Assembly: GCA_903917735.1 (NCBI GenBank)
Contig: CAIXBR010000092.1
Location: forward strand, 1 to 64,000
Direction of reading: 5' to 3'
From: an uncultured Elusimicrobia bacterium
GTDB taxonomy: Bacteria; Elusimicrobiota; Elusimicrobia; Elusimicrobiales; UBA9959
DNA: 64,000 nt
Numbering within the stretch: position 1 is the first letter of the stretch; every line of letters starts with the position of its first letter. The position numbers and the translations under genes were made by a program. Below are positions 17,246-25,594 of the stretch, piece by piece. The notes beneath the pieces are model-generated. The model was given only the letters and a program-made list of their open reading frames with translations. It searched no databases and had not been told where the DNA came from.

Positions 17246-18561
17246 TTCTTCACCGACTCTATCAGGGCTTTACGGCCCCTGTTTATAAAATAAGCCAGCG
17301 CGGCAAAGGCCAGGCCGGTCGCGATAAAGGCCAGCCCGCTCTTGAGCAGCCCGCCGAAGATGTCTACGAAGCGCGTTACAGCGGTAAGGGTTATTACGGC
17401 CACGCCGCGGTTTATCAGTTTCTCGTCGGAGTTCTTAGCGCCGCTTATTATGCAGCCGGTGCCGAAGGCGGCCAGTATCAGGTTCGCCAGCACGGCCAGC
17501 ATCTTGGCCGAGCCGGTATTGGCGTCGAAAAGCAGGAAGGCGCAGAGCATGGAGAGTCCTAGCAGGCCTTTCGCCAAATAGTCTTCCAGCCTGCCTTCGG
17601 GCAGCACGTGCTGTTTGCGCAGGGCCAGGGTGGCCGCCGCCGCCGCGAATACCGCCCATGTGACTACCGCGCCGGCGGGGGTGTCGGTATGGCCGAAGAC
17701 GTTGTAGCTGTCCGGCCTGTAATGCCAGAAGAAGGTCATGGCATAGACCGCGCCGACCCAGAGCGTAAGTGGGGTGCCGGCCTTGCCGTTCTCGTCCCCG
17801 TCGTCCCACTCCAGCCACAGCACCGCCAGCGACATGCCGGCCAGCAGCACCAGCGCTTCGGAGCGGACTTTTATGGCGGTGTCTGCCACAAGCATGAAGA
17901 AAAGCCAGACGGCGCCGGCGCCGAGCGGTTTGTCCAGTTTCTTTCCGGGGTAAAGGGCGAAGCCGGCGGCCAGAACGCCCAGGGCCAGCGCCCAATGCCA
18001 CAGCGGCTGCGCGGACTGGTTATAGTGTATGGTCAGGGAAAGGATGCTCTGGGCGCCCAGCGTGCCCCAGTAAAGCGCGGCGAAAAGCAGCACCGAGCAA
18101 AGGTAGGCGGCCAGGGGCCTTTTCGAGAGCAGGGCCAGCGGGGCTGAAAGGGCGGCCCAGGCCAGGTACGGCTTCACCGGGTCCCCGCTCAGGTTGAAGA
18201 TCTGCGCGTAAAGGCCTATGCCCAGCACCGGCATGAAAAACCAGAGCGTTTCCAGCGGTATGGCGGCGGCCGGTTTTTCTTCAAAGCGGATGGAGGCCTC
18301 GGCCGCGCCTGCGAAGAGCAGCAGGAAGGCGCCCATCTTGGCTATGGCGCCTATCTTGTCCCAGTTGTGGGCCGCTATAAGTATAACGCCCATGGCTATG
18401 AAAAGTCCGGAGGCGGCGGCTATCCAGTGGACCGCTTTGAAGGAAGCGAAGGCGCGGCCGGAGTAGGCGCGTTCCCAGACGCGGTCGGCCTGCTCGGGCG
18501 TAATAATACCCGCGGACGCCGCCCCGGCGAGGTCCGCTTTAAGTTTTTTGTAATAGGCCAT
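17242..18561 (-). CDS. DUF2157 multi-pass membrane protein
   Basis: The 439-residue protein starts with a short soluble helix pair (LAGAASAGIITPEQADRV) typical of DUF2157 and continues with about 12 hydrophobic helices, including WIAAASGLFIAMGVILIAAHNW. No enzymatic residues are recognisable. It is cotranscribed with the GDYXXLXY gene, and diverges from the GT-C-like gene at 18622. The role is unknown; a membrane assembly or stress function would be a guess. Confidence 0.8.
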   Translation of the reverse strand: MAYYKKLKADLAGAASAGIITPEQADRVWERAYSGRAFASFKAVHWIAAASGLFIAMGVILIAAHNWDKIGAIAKMGAFLLLFAGAAEASIRFEEKPAAAIPLETLWFFMPVLGIGLYAQIFNLSGDPVKPYLAWAALSAPLALLSKRPLAAYLCSVLLFAALYWGTLGAQSILSLTIHYNQSAQPLWHWALALGVLAAGFALYPGKKLDKPLGAGAVWLFFMLVADTAIKVRSEALVLLAGMSLAVLWLEWDDGDENGKAGTPLTLWVGAVYAMTFFWHYRPDSYNVFGHTDTPAGAVVTWAVFAAAAATLALRKQHVLPEGRLEDYLAKGLLGLSMLCAFLLFDANTGSAKMLAVLANLILAAFGTGCIISGAKNSDEKLINRGVAVITLTAVTRFVDIFGGLLKSGLAFIATGLAFAALAYFINRGRKALIESVKK

Positions 18562-18621
18562 GTTATCCCCGTACTTAATTATATTAAAAAAACGGGGGTG
18601 CCTATTTTATAGAATTGATAC

Positions 18622-20376
18622 ATGCTTGACCGTGACAGGATGCTGAATATCGCCGGCTGGACTGCTTTCGCCCTGGCCTGCTCGGCGTTCTTTCTGCCGG
18701 TCATAAACCCCGACATTTTCTGGCATTTCTCCGCCGGCAGGTACACGCTGGCGCATCTGGGCCCGCCGCGCGCCGATTTTCTCTCCTGGCCGCTTTACGG
18801 GAAGGAATGGGTGGATTTTGAATGGCTGCCGCAGGTTTTTTATTACCTTATATATAAGGCCGGCGGTTTTACCGCGCTGCTTTTCTTAAAGGCGCTGCTG
18901 CTGGCCCTGACGCTGCTGGTTTTCCGCGCCGCGGCCCTGCTTTACGGGCGGCGGGAGGCCCTTATAGCGGCGCTGCCGTTCTTCTCCGCCGCTATTATAA
19001 CCAACAGCGACCTGCGCCCGGAAAATTTCAGCCTGCTTTTTTTCGCCGTTACGCTTTATTTCCTTGAGCGGACCCGGCTGTACGGGTTTCCGGAAAGGCG
19101 GCTGGCTTTGCCCACGGCCGCGTTTTTTTTCGCGCTGTGGGCCAATCTCCACGCCGGCTACCTTTACGGGCTGGCGCTGGCCGGGCTTTACGCCGCCGGG
19201 GAATTCTTCGAGGAGGAACTGCCCTGCATCTACGGCAAAGCGCCTTTCGCCCGGCCGACAAAGAGCCTCCGGTATCTGGAGCTCTTCTTCGCCGGCCTGG
19301 TCTCGAGCCTGGCCAACCCTTACGGCTGGAAGATCTATTCCGTCATCGCCAACCACCAGAAATACGCCGCCGTGCTGCAGGAGTACATCCAGGAGTGGAA
19401 CACTTTTGACCTGCTGAACGTCTACCAATGGCCCTACGTGGCGGCGCTGCTGCTGGTGCTGGGCAGCCTGGCGTTCTTTCTGCTGCGGCGCAAGCATATA
19501 CGGTACACCCACCTCGCAGCCCTGCTGTTCTTCGCCTGGGCCTCGGCCGGCCACGCCCGGCACATTCCGTTCTTCGTGATGACCGGGCTGGTATTCACGC
19601 TGGCGCTGCCCTGGGAGGAACTCCGGGTCTCCGGCCTGAAACGCGCCGCCGCGGCCGGGCTTTCTCTCGTCCTCATTTTCTTGTTCTACGGCGCTTACAT
19701 CTGGCCCCAGTATACCGGCAAGGCCACCGGCTTCAGGTGGGGCTCGCAGGGGCTGGCGTCCTTCCTGCGGGCTAACAAGACGGAACTTTCCGGCCTGCGG
19801 CTCTACAACCCCTGGGGCTGGGGCGGCTGGCTGGGCTGGGAGCTGGGGCCGGAGTATAAGGTCTTCATCGACGGGCGTTATCTTTTCCACGACAAGATAG
19901 AGGAAGTGTCCGAACTGCGCGAAGGCACTGGGAAATGGCAGGCGCTCGAGGCGAAATATTCTTTCGGCCTGGCGCTGATAACGCTGGACGAGCCGAAGGT
20001 GCCGGTGCGCCAGAAGCTGGCCGGAGGCGGCGAAACCATGTACTGGCGGCCGGCGTACCTGTTCGCCCTGCCGCGCCGGGACTGGGCCGTGGTCTACTGG
20101 GACAACAGCGTGGCCGCGCTGGCGCGGCGGACGGCCGTGCCCGCCGCTTGGCTGGCGGAGCATGAATACAGGTACCTGCGCCCCGACGACACGCTGAACC
20201 TTGTGGAGCCGGTGCTGGCCGGGGATATCCCGCTGTCGGCGCTGAGGACGGAGATGCAGAGATATCTGAAGAACCACCAGGCCGGCAACGAGGACTCTTT
20301 GAGCTCCGGGGTAATAAGGTTCGTGCGCGAAATGGAGAAGCTGTGCGCGCGCAAGGGGAGCAAATGCGCGAAATAA
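18622..20376 (+). CDS. Polytopic membrane protein resembling GT-C glycosyltransferases
   Basis: The 584-residue protein has about ten hydrophobic helices followed by a soluble C-terminal part from roughly residue 400. The first luminal loop, NPDIFWHFSAGRYTLAHLGPPRADFLSW, has the acidic/aromatic pattern (D.fWH...G) seen in GT-C-type and related membrane proteins; RPENFSLLFFAVTLYFLERTRL is another recurring block. GT-C enzymes use lipid-linked sugar donors outside the membrane. No specific substrate can be read. The next gene overlaps its 3' end by 13 bases, so an MFS exporter is coupled to it. Confidence 0.6.
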   Translation: MLDRDRMLNIAGWTAFALACSAFFLPVINPDIFWHFSAGRYTLAHLGPPRADFLSWPLYGKEWVDFEWLPQVFYYLIYKAGGFTALLFLKALLLALTLLVFRAAALLYGRREALIAALPFFSAAIITNSDLRPENFSLLFFAVTLYFLERTRLYGFPERRLALPTAAFFFALWANLHAGYLYGLALAGLYAAGEFFEEELPCIYGKAPFARPTKSLRYLELFFAGLVSSLANPYGWKIYSVIANHQKYAAVLQEYIQEWNTFDLLNVYQWPYVAALLLVLGSLAFFLLRRKHIRYTHLAALLFFAWASAGHARHIPFFVMTGLVFTLALPWEELRVSGLKRAAAAGLSLVLIFLFYGAYIWPQYTGKATGFRWGSQGLASFLRANKTELSGLRLYNPWGWGGWLGWELGPEYKVFIDGRYLFHDKIEEVSELREGTGKWQALEAKYSFGLALITLDEPKVPVRQKLAGGGETMYWRPAYLFALPRRDWAVVYWDNSVAALARRTAVPAAWLAEHEYRYLRPDDTLNLVEPVLAGDIPLSALRTEMQRYLKNHQAGNEDSLSSGVIRFVREMEKLCARKGSKCAK

Positions 20377-21587
20377 TAGCCGAGGTAAGAGCGCACCCGC
20401 TGGCGCTGTTCGCCGATTTTAGGCGGCTTTTTCTGGGCCGGGTCATTTCCGCCGTGGGGGACAAGTTCTTCTCCATCGCCATAGCCTGGTGGGTGCTTTC
20501 CACCGCGGGGGAGAACTCCAAATTTCACCTGGGCCTGATTATGGCCGTGAACGTGCTGCCGGTGATCGTGTTCGGCCCTCTGCTGGGCACGCTTTCGGAC
20601 CGGTCCAATAAAAGGCGCGTGATGCTGGCCGCGGACGCGGCCCGGGGGCTCCTGGTGCTGACGCTGGCCCTGCTGCTGTGGAGCGGCCGCCTCAACCTCT
20701 ACTGGCTCTACTCTATCTGCTTCCTTATTTCCGGCTTCGGCCCTCTTTTTGAGTCGGCGGTGGCGGCGTCCATAGCCCGCCTGACCTCGCCGGAAAAAAT
20801 GCCCCAGGCCGTGGCGGTAGACTCCTCCGTGCTGCAGCTCTCCAATGTCGTAGGTTCGGCGCTGGGCAGCGTGCTGATGGCCGTGGTGGGTGTGGCCGGG
20901 GCTTTCCTTTTCAACGCCGCCGGCTACGCGGCGTCCTTCGCCGCAGTCTGGGGGATACGGACGGGGCTGGAACCCCAGGAGCGCGTGGATAGTTCTTTTA
21001 TAGAGGAATTCAGGGAGGGGCTGGCCTATACTTTCGGCAATAGGCCGGTGCTGTGGCTGATACTGAGCTTCGCCACCTTCAATTTCTTCGTGTCGCCGAT
21101 ACTGATACTGATACCAATGATAGTGAAGTTCACGCTGAAGGAATCCGTGACCTGGCTGGCCGTCTTCGAAACCTTCTTCGCGCTGGGCTCGGCCGCGCTG
21201 GCGGCTTCGTTGAGCTTTAAAAAAGCGTACGTTAATATCTACGGGTGGCTCTTCGGCTCGTTGCTGCTGATGGGGGTAAGTTTCGGCGGGCTTTATTTCG
21301 CCGGCAACAAGTACGCGGTTTGCGCGCTGCTTTTCGCGGCCGGGGCCGCCCTGGGCGCCGGCAACACCGTGGCCATTACACTGTTCCAGTCCATAGTGCC
21401 CGACGAGATTAAGGGACGCTTCTTCTCCGTGCTGACCACCCTAGCCTACGCGGTGATGCCGCTGGCGTTCATGGTCAACGGCATGCTGGCCGAAAAATTC
21501 TCGGTGAATTTCTGCATAGCCATGAATTCTTCGGCCGTGCTCGCTCTCTCCTTCCTCATCCTGCTGCTGCCCCGCGTGGAACGTTAA
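20364..21587 (+). CDS. MFS transporter, EntS-like (MFS_3)
   Basis: The ATG at 20364 is preceded by AAGGGGAG at good spacing and is preferred over 20343. The protein has 12 predicted helices. The MFS loop 2-3 motif appears as GPLLGTLSDRSNKRRVML, and FRRLFLGRVISAVGDKFFSIA is the usual N-terminal block of the MFS_3 group, whose members include enterobactin and drug exporters. Substrate unknown. It overlaps the GT-C-like gene and is the last gene before the sigma-54-controlled cluster. Confidence 0.82.
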   Translation: MREIIAEVRAHPLALFADFRRLFLGRVISAVGDKFFSIAIAWWVLSTAGENSKFHLGLIMAVNVLPVIVFGPLLGTLSDRSNKRRVMLAADAARGLLVLTLALLLWSGRLNLYWLYSICFLISGFGPLFESAVAASIARLTSPEKMPQAVAVDSSVLQLSNVVGSALGSVLMAVVGVAGAFLFNAAGYAASFAAVWGIRTGLEPQERVDSSFIEEFREGLAYTFGNRPVLWLILSFATFNFFVSPILILIPMIVKFTLKESVTWLAVFETFFALGSAALAASLSFKKAYVNIYGWLFGSLLLMGVSFGGLYFAGNKYAVCALLFAAGAALGAGNTVAITLFQSIVPDEIKGRFFSVLTTLAYAVMPLAFMVNGMLAEKFSVNFCIAMNSSAVLALSFLILLLPRVER

Positions 21588-21634
21588 AACTAAAGGTTTT
21601 GTTTTCAGGGTCATAGTTGCTCACTTAAAGACTT

Positions 21635-21713
21635 TCTCATTTTGAGATCGTATTCTTCCCATTCATCCCATTGTATAATTCTCAAAAAGACAACTAACCA
21701 TCTCAAAATGAGA
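21635..21713 (+). promoter_or_regulatory. Upstream activator sites: three TCTCA-type inverted repeats
   Basis: Perfect inverted repeats TCTCATTTTGAGA (21635-21647) and TCTCAAAATGAGA (21701-21713) flank a half-conserved site TCTCAAAAAGA (21680-21690). The last two are spaced 21 bp, two helical turns, exactly as at 31101/31122. The proximal site ends about 90 bp before the sigma-54 promoter, the right range for an enhancer-binding protein. Confidence 0.82.
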
Positions 21714-21803
21714 GGCATTTTCTTTGTTTATACATCACACAAAGATTTAAAATTTATAAATCTCCCAATGAAAAAGGCCCAAAATCATGTATTTAACCCC
21801 TTT

Positions 21804-21819
21804 TGGCATAAAAATTGCT
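21804..21819 (+). promoter_or_regulatory. Sigma-54 (-24/-12) promoter of the peptide cluster
   Basis: TGGCATAAAAATTGCT has GG at 21805-21806 and GC at 21817-21818 with exactly 10 bases between, as sigma-54 requires. Transcription would start near 21830, 38 bp before the peptide ATG. Confidence 0.88.
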
Positions 21820-21867
21820 ATGTAGCGGGCACAAGCTGGGAAAGTAAAACTCTTGGAGGAAAATAGC

Positions 21868-22062
21868 ATGAACGCGACACATATAATCAAATCACTTAAT
21901 ATGACCTGTGGAGAAACTCTGACCCTGGAAAAAGCCAAAGACCGTATGGAGTTTGAAGCGCTGCCTATCCTGGATACAAATAAAGGCATCTGTAGCACCG
22001 TGAATTTCTGTTACTGCCCATCAGAATGTGAGGGGTACTTCAATTGCCGGCCATTTAAGTGA
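21868..22062 (+). CDS. Small Cys-rich peptide, candidate RiPP precursor
   Basis: ATG 21868 follows GGAGGA at seven bases, a strong site. The 64-residue product has a charged, helix-prone first part (MNATHIIKSL ... LTLEKAKDRMEFEALP) and a short Cys/aromatic tail, from Cys42 to the end: CSTVNFCYCPSECEGYFNCR. One further Cys is at 14. This leader/core layout, the strongest promoter in the region and the radical SAM maturase two genes downstream make it the best precursor candidate. There is no signal peptide or double-Gly. A 203-bp gap follows, containing a CTGACATTT inverted repeat (22110-22155), which could lower downstream expression. It could instead be a small metal-binding protein. Confidence 0.7.
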   Translation: MNATHIIKSLNMTCGETLTLEKAKDRMEFEALPILDTNKGICSTVNFCYCPSECEGYFNCRPFK

Positions 22063-22265
22063 TTGGTGCCTGAAATTTCCAGTTGAGGGGGGGATCTGTC
22101 CTATAGAGACTGACATTTCGGGTCTAATTAAAAAGTGAGTTCGGTTAAATGTCAGCCTTATAAGCAGATTTCCCTTCCAACTCGGGAATCAGGGCTAAGT
22201 TCAGGCAGTGGCTGTGAATATAATTGGATTAGTAATATCCTGAAAACGGTGGTGGAGGGTAATAT

Positions 22266-22994
22266 ATGAAACAACTCCTTATTATGATGTTCTTTGTTGT
22301 GCCATTATCTGCTAATGATGCGAATCCTGTTCCGGCTGTCCCCGGTTTGGATATCTCCGTAAATGTGGGGGGATTTGAGGATGATATTGCCAGCGTGTCT
22401 GCAAAATTGAGAGATGAAATAAAGAAAAACCGCATAAAAAGTGTGGCGGCTAAAGTTAGCGAGGCGATAAATAAACATGACCCGGACTCAGCTCAAAAGG
22501 CGCTGGACCAGATACTTAATGAGCTCCCTGAGCTGGTCAGCAGAGAAAGTGCGGGTGTCTGGCGTTACCAAGGCTTGATCCATCTTTGGAAAAACAATTT
22601 TGACGAAGCCTACGGCGATTTTGACCGCATTGTTAAACTTATTGAGAAGGTTTACCCCGGTGGAATACAGACCAGCAGTGATAATTTTTCCGAAGTCGTT
22701 TTTATATCAAATGCGTACTTCAACCGTGGCTCAACGGCGCTTCAAAAAAATCTTTACGCGGCGGCCGTGAAGGATATCGACATCGCAATAAGCCTCCGTC
22801 CCGCCTTTTTCATGTATCACGAGAAAACCCAGGCGCTTATAGGCCTGAAGAAATATAAGGAAGCTGCGGAAGCATATGATCTGGCGTACAAAATGAATAA
22901 TCAAGTTGTTGAAAGCCCGGATAGTACGTACATTTGCGGAGAACTGGCCAAGAATGGGATTTCCTCCAAAGCTTGTTCAGTTAAAAAACTGTAA
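22266..22994 (+). CDS. Exported protein with tetratricopeptide repeats
   Basis: GGAGGG precedes the ATG. A short signal peptide (MKQLLIMMFFVVPLSAN) leads to a helical 242-residue protein. TPR-like units are visible at WRYQGLIHLWKNNFDEAYGDFDRIV (about residues 98-122) and in the following NAYFNRGSTALQKNLYAAAVKDIDIA and ALIGLKKYKEAAEAYDLAYKMN blocks. TPRs bind peptides or proteins, so a role in holding or guiding the product outside the inner membrane is possible. It ends 12 bp before the maturase gene. Confidence 0.72.
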   Translation: MKQLLIMMFFVVPLSANDANPVPAVPGLDISVNVGGFEDDIASVSAKLRDEIKKNRIKSVAAKVSEAINKHDPDSAQKALDQILNELPELVSRESAGVWRYQGLIHLWKNNFDEAYGDFDRIVKLIEKVYPGGIQTSSDNFSEVVFISNAYFNRGSTALQKNLYAAAVKDIDIAISLRPAFFMYHEKTQALIGLKKYKEAAEAYDLAYKMNNQVVESPDSTYICGELAKNGISSKACSVKKL

Positions 22995-23006
22995 GGAGGC
23001 CTCCCT

Positions 23007-24386
23007 ATGAATGAATATTTTACAAGTCAATATCTGAACGTTATCGATCTTGGAGAAACATCCCTGCTGTTTAACGGCACCAATGGCTGCCTTGATGAGG
23101 TGTCGAAAGAGCTTGGGGGGCGGCTGTCGGATAAAAAAAGTATTAAGGATTTTTCTTTCCTTGGAAAAGACGATATCTCTTTTTTGGCGAAGCGCGGGCA
23201 TATAACCCACCTGGCGCCCGAGGTGGAGTGGAAACGTTTCCGCGATTTGGCCGCCGCCATCCACAATAAAAAGGCAGCAGGGCGGTCTTACGCGATGATA
23301 AAGTTGTTGATGAGCTACAACTGCAACCTGGACTGCAAATACTGCTATCAGCGCATGCACCGCCCGGGCAAGTCACATGCAGTAATGAGCGAAGCTCTTT
23401 TGGACAGTCTTTTCGAAAATCACCTTCCATCCCTTTTTCCGGGAGTGGATATCAAGAACACCAAAATATCTTTTTATGGCGGCGAGCCTTTTCTGTCATC
23501 AAACGAGAAAATAGTACGCAAAGCACTTTTTCACGCCAAGAAGCACGGGATGCAGTCTGGCGCCATAACTAACGCTACAATGGTAGACAGTATGCCGGAT
23601 ATTTTCGGGACCGAACCCGGAACAGTTAGTATGGTCCAGGTGTCGCTGGACGGCAACCGCGAGGAACATGACAATTCACGGGTCCCTATTTCAGGCGGAA
23701 AAACCTTCGACCGGATAATTGAAAACATAAAAATGCTTCTTGAGCGTGGAACCAAGGTGAATGTCCGGTTGAACCTTGATAAACGCACAATTGAGTCCAT
23801 TCCTCCCTTGCTTGAAGAGCTTAAAAGCAGGAAAGTGATCGGGCAGCCCAACTGCCTTATATATGCCAGCCCGCTTCAGAATAACATGGGAAGCGTAGAT
23901 GATGCCAACTTTATGGATGTTTACTCCCTTTCCACCCGCATGGCTAAGCTGGGTGTGGATATGGAACATCCCGTAAGTCTGCGGGCTAACGAGATGAGTC
24001 ATCTGTTCGGGATGGAAAAAGGCCTGGGCCTAAACAGGACTGCGTATTGTATGCAGAGCACCCAGAGCGCGATAATAGTGGACCCTTTCGGTGACCTTTA
24101 CTCTTGTTTCGAAGAGGCTGGTCACCCGGAGTACAGGATAGGCAGTATCTCCGCAGGGAAGGTTAAGTTCTATCCGCTATTGGAAAAGTACCGGACCCGC
24201 CATATAGCCAACATGGAAGAGTGTGTTAAATGTTCGGTCGCGTTGGCTTGCGGGGGCCAATGCGGCGCCAAGGGCCGGACTGAGACAGGGGATTTATTGC
24301 GGCCTTATTGCCCTGACTTTAAGGCTACAATACTTGAGTCTGTGAAGTGCGCCTACATGAAAAACAAGAAAGAGTCAAAAGATTGA
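23007..24386 (+). CDS. Radical SAM/SPASM peptide maturase
   Basis: AAGGAGG precedes the ATG. The 459-residue enzyme has an N-terminal region of about 95 residues (SLLFNGTNGCLDEVSKEL) resembling peptide-recognition winged helices of RiPP maturases. The radical SAM core carries CX3CX2C at Cys106/110/113 (YNCNLDCKYCYQ), the SAM-binding FYGGEP and QVSLDGN. The SPASM domain near the C-terminus holds Cys406, 409, 415, 419 and 435 (ECVKCSVALACGGQCG ... YCPDF) for extra 4Fe-4S clusters. Such enzymes install thioether or C-C crosslinks, or epimerise residues, in precursor peptides. Anaerobic sulfatase activators share the fold, but no sulfatase is present. The likely substrate is the peptide at 21868. 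Confidence 0.9.
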   Translation: MNEYFTSQYLNVIDLGETSLLFNGTNGCLDEVSKELGGRLSDKKSIKDFSFLGKDDISFLAKRGHITHLAPEVEWKRFRDLAAAIHNKKAAGRSYAMIKLLMSYNCNLDCKYCYQRMHRPGKSHAVMSEALLDSLFENHLPSLFPGVDIKNTKISFYGGEPFLSSNEKIVRKALFHAKKHGMQSGAITNATMVDSMPDIFGTEPGTVSMVQVSLDGNREEHDNSRVPISGGKTFDRIIENIKMLLERGTKVNVRLNLDKRTIESIPPLLEELKSRKVIGQPNCLIYASPLQNNMGSVDDANFMDVYSLSTRMAKLGVDMEHPVSLRANEMSHLFGMEKGLGLNRTAYCMQSTQSAIIVDPFGDLYSCFEEAGHPEYRIGSISAGKVKFYPLLEKYRTRHIANMEECVKCSVALACGGQCGAKGRTETGDLLRPYCPDFKATILESVKCAYMKNKKESKD

Positions 24387-24413
24387 GAACTCTCGATTGC
24401 CTTCCTGGGATCT

Positions 24414-25538
24414 ATGGCCGCCACTGACACCATATACCAAAACCATCTGAAAAATGGATATCCCGTTCAAAGGGATGCAGGGGCGCTTATAATTACCGAT
24501 ACTTCCTGCTATCAGTTGAGTGAAGAGACCACTTGGTTGATAGCGGGTTTGCCGGACAACGGCGGGAAGGAATTGTATTTTAATGCTCTGTCCGGCCTTG
24601 GTCTCAATGAGCCTCAAAAAATATTTGACAAGCTTGTTGCGCTGGGGGCGTTGCGTGAAAAAGAGAAACGTTCCTGGAAAGATATATTAGGAATGATCCT
24701 GACGCCAAAGATAAAGCTGTTTTCTGCGCAGTTTCAGGAAAAGTTTTTCCAGTTTTTCGAAGTCCGCGCCGTAGAAATTAATAAAGTTGTGCAAATTCTC
24801 GCTGTTATTTCAGTTCTTGGGCTGTCATGGGGGGCGGCGCTATTGATCGCCGGGCCTAAAAATGTGCTCCCGATTTCTTTGACCGGAGAAGCGAATGGTT
24901 TTGTAGTGTTCCTTCTGGTAATGGCTGGCAGTCTGATACATGAATTGGGGCATTCATTCGCCGCTATGGTGTCAGGTATCGGGCTAAGGCCAATAGGTTT
25001 TTCGGTTTATCTTATCTACCCTGTCTTTTATACCAATGTTTCAGGCATTGAAAAAGTCAGTCTTTGGAAAAAAGTGCTTATCGACTGTGGAGGATTCGTT
25101 TTTCAGGGAGTGTTTTTGTTCATGCTTTTGCTGTTGTGTACCTTTACCGGGAGCTCTACCGTTGCAGAGTCTGCGCGCTGGATAGTTGTTATAGTTCTAT
25201 TCAACCTTAATCCGTTTTTTCGGACTGATGGATACTGGCTTTATAAAGACGTATACTCTGAATTTAATACACGGCAATGGGCGCGTACCACGCATTACCT
25301 TTATTTGGCGGCATTTGCCGCATTCTCAGGTTATTTCCTATGGCGGATCTGCGGTAGGGTTGGATATATCTGGCACGGCCTGAACATGTTAATGCATTCG
25401 CCACGGTATTTCTTTTCCGGGGGTTACCGTATAGTTTTATGCGCCTATTTTATTCTTGTTGGGTTTGCCGGCGGCTTGGGGCGTTTTAAAGAAGGTCATC
25501 AGGAGTGGAAAGACCTTACAAATAGTCAGGGTGAATAA
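24414..25538 (+). CDS. PqqD-like domain fused to M50 intramembrane metalloprotease
   Basis: Residues 1-90 form a PqqD-like unit (YPVQRDAGALIITDTSCYQL ... DKLVALGAL), the fold that RiPP enzymes use to bind leader peptides. Residues 120-365 are a multi-helix M50 protease with the zinc motif HELGH at 176-180 and the second conserved block NPFFRTDGYW near 265-275. M50 proteases of this kind process modified peptides: YydH of the Bacillus yyd epipeptide locus follows a radical SAM enzyme in the same way. The start at 24414 has only a weak GGGAT site, and the gene lies 27 bp after the maturase. A leader-removal role is inferred. Confidence 0.87.
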   Translation: MAATDTIYQNHLKNGYPVQRDAGALIITDTSCYQLSEETTWLIAGLPDNGGKELYFNALSGLGLNEPQKIFDKLVALGALREKEKRSWKDILGMILTPKIKLFSAQFQEKFFQFFEVRAVEINKVVQILAVISVLGLSWGAALLIAGPKNVLPISLTGEANGFVVFLLVMAGSLIHELGHSFAAMVSGIGLRPIGFSVYLIYPVFYTNVSGIEKVSLWKKVLIDCGGFVFQGVFLFMLLLLCTFTGSSTVAESARWIVVIVLFNLNPFFRTDGYWLYKDVYSEFNTRQWARTTHYLYLAAFAAFSGYFLWRICGRVGYIWHGLNMLMHSPRYFFSGGYRIVLCAYFILVGFAGGLGRFKEGHQEWKDLTNSQGE

Positions 25539-25594
25539 AAATTTTGCGCAGGATATTTGTTCTGCTTAAATAGCAAGAGTGATACGGAGGAAAA

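Noticed and set aside
21642-21866. 74-codon ORF upstream of the Cys-rich peptide
   Set aside because: It spans the activator sites and the sigma-54 promoter, lies before the transcript start and has no ribosome-binding site.
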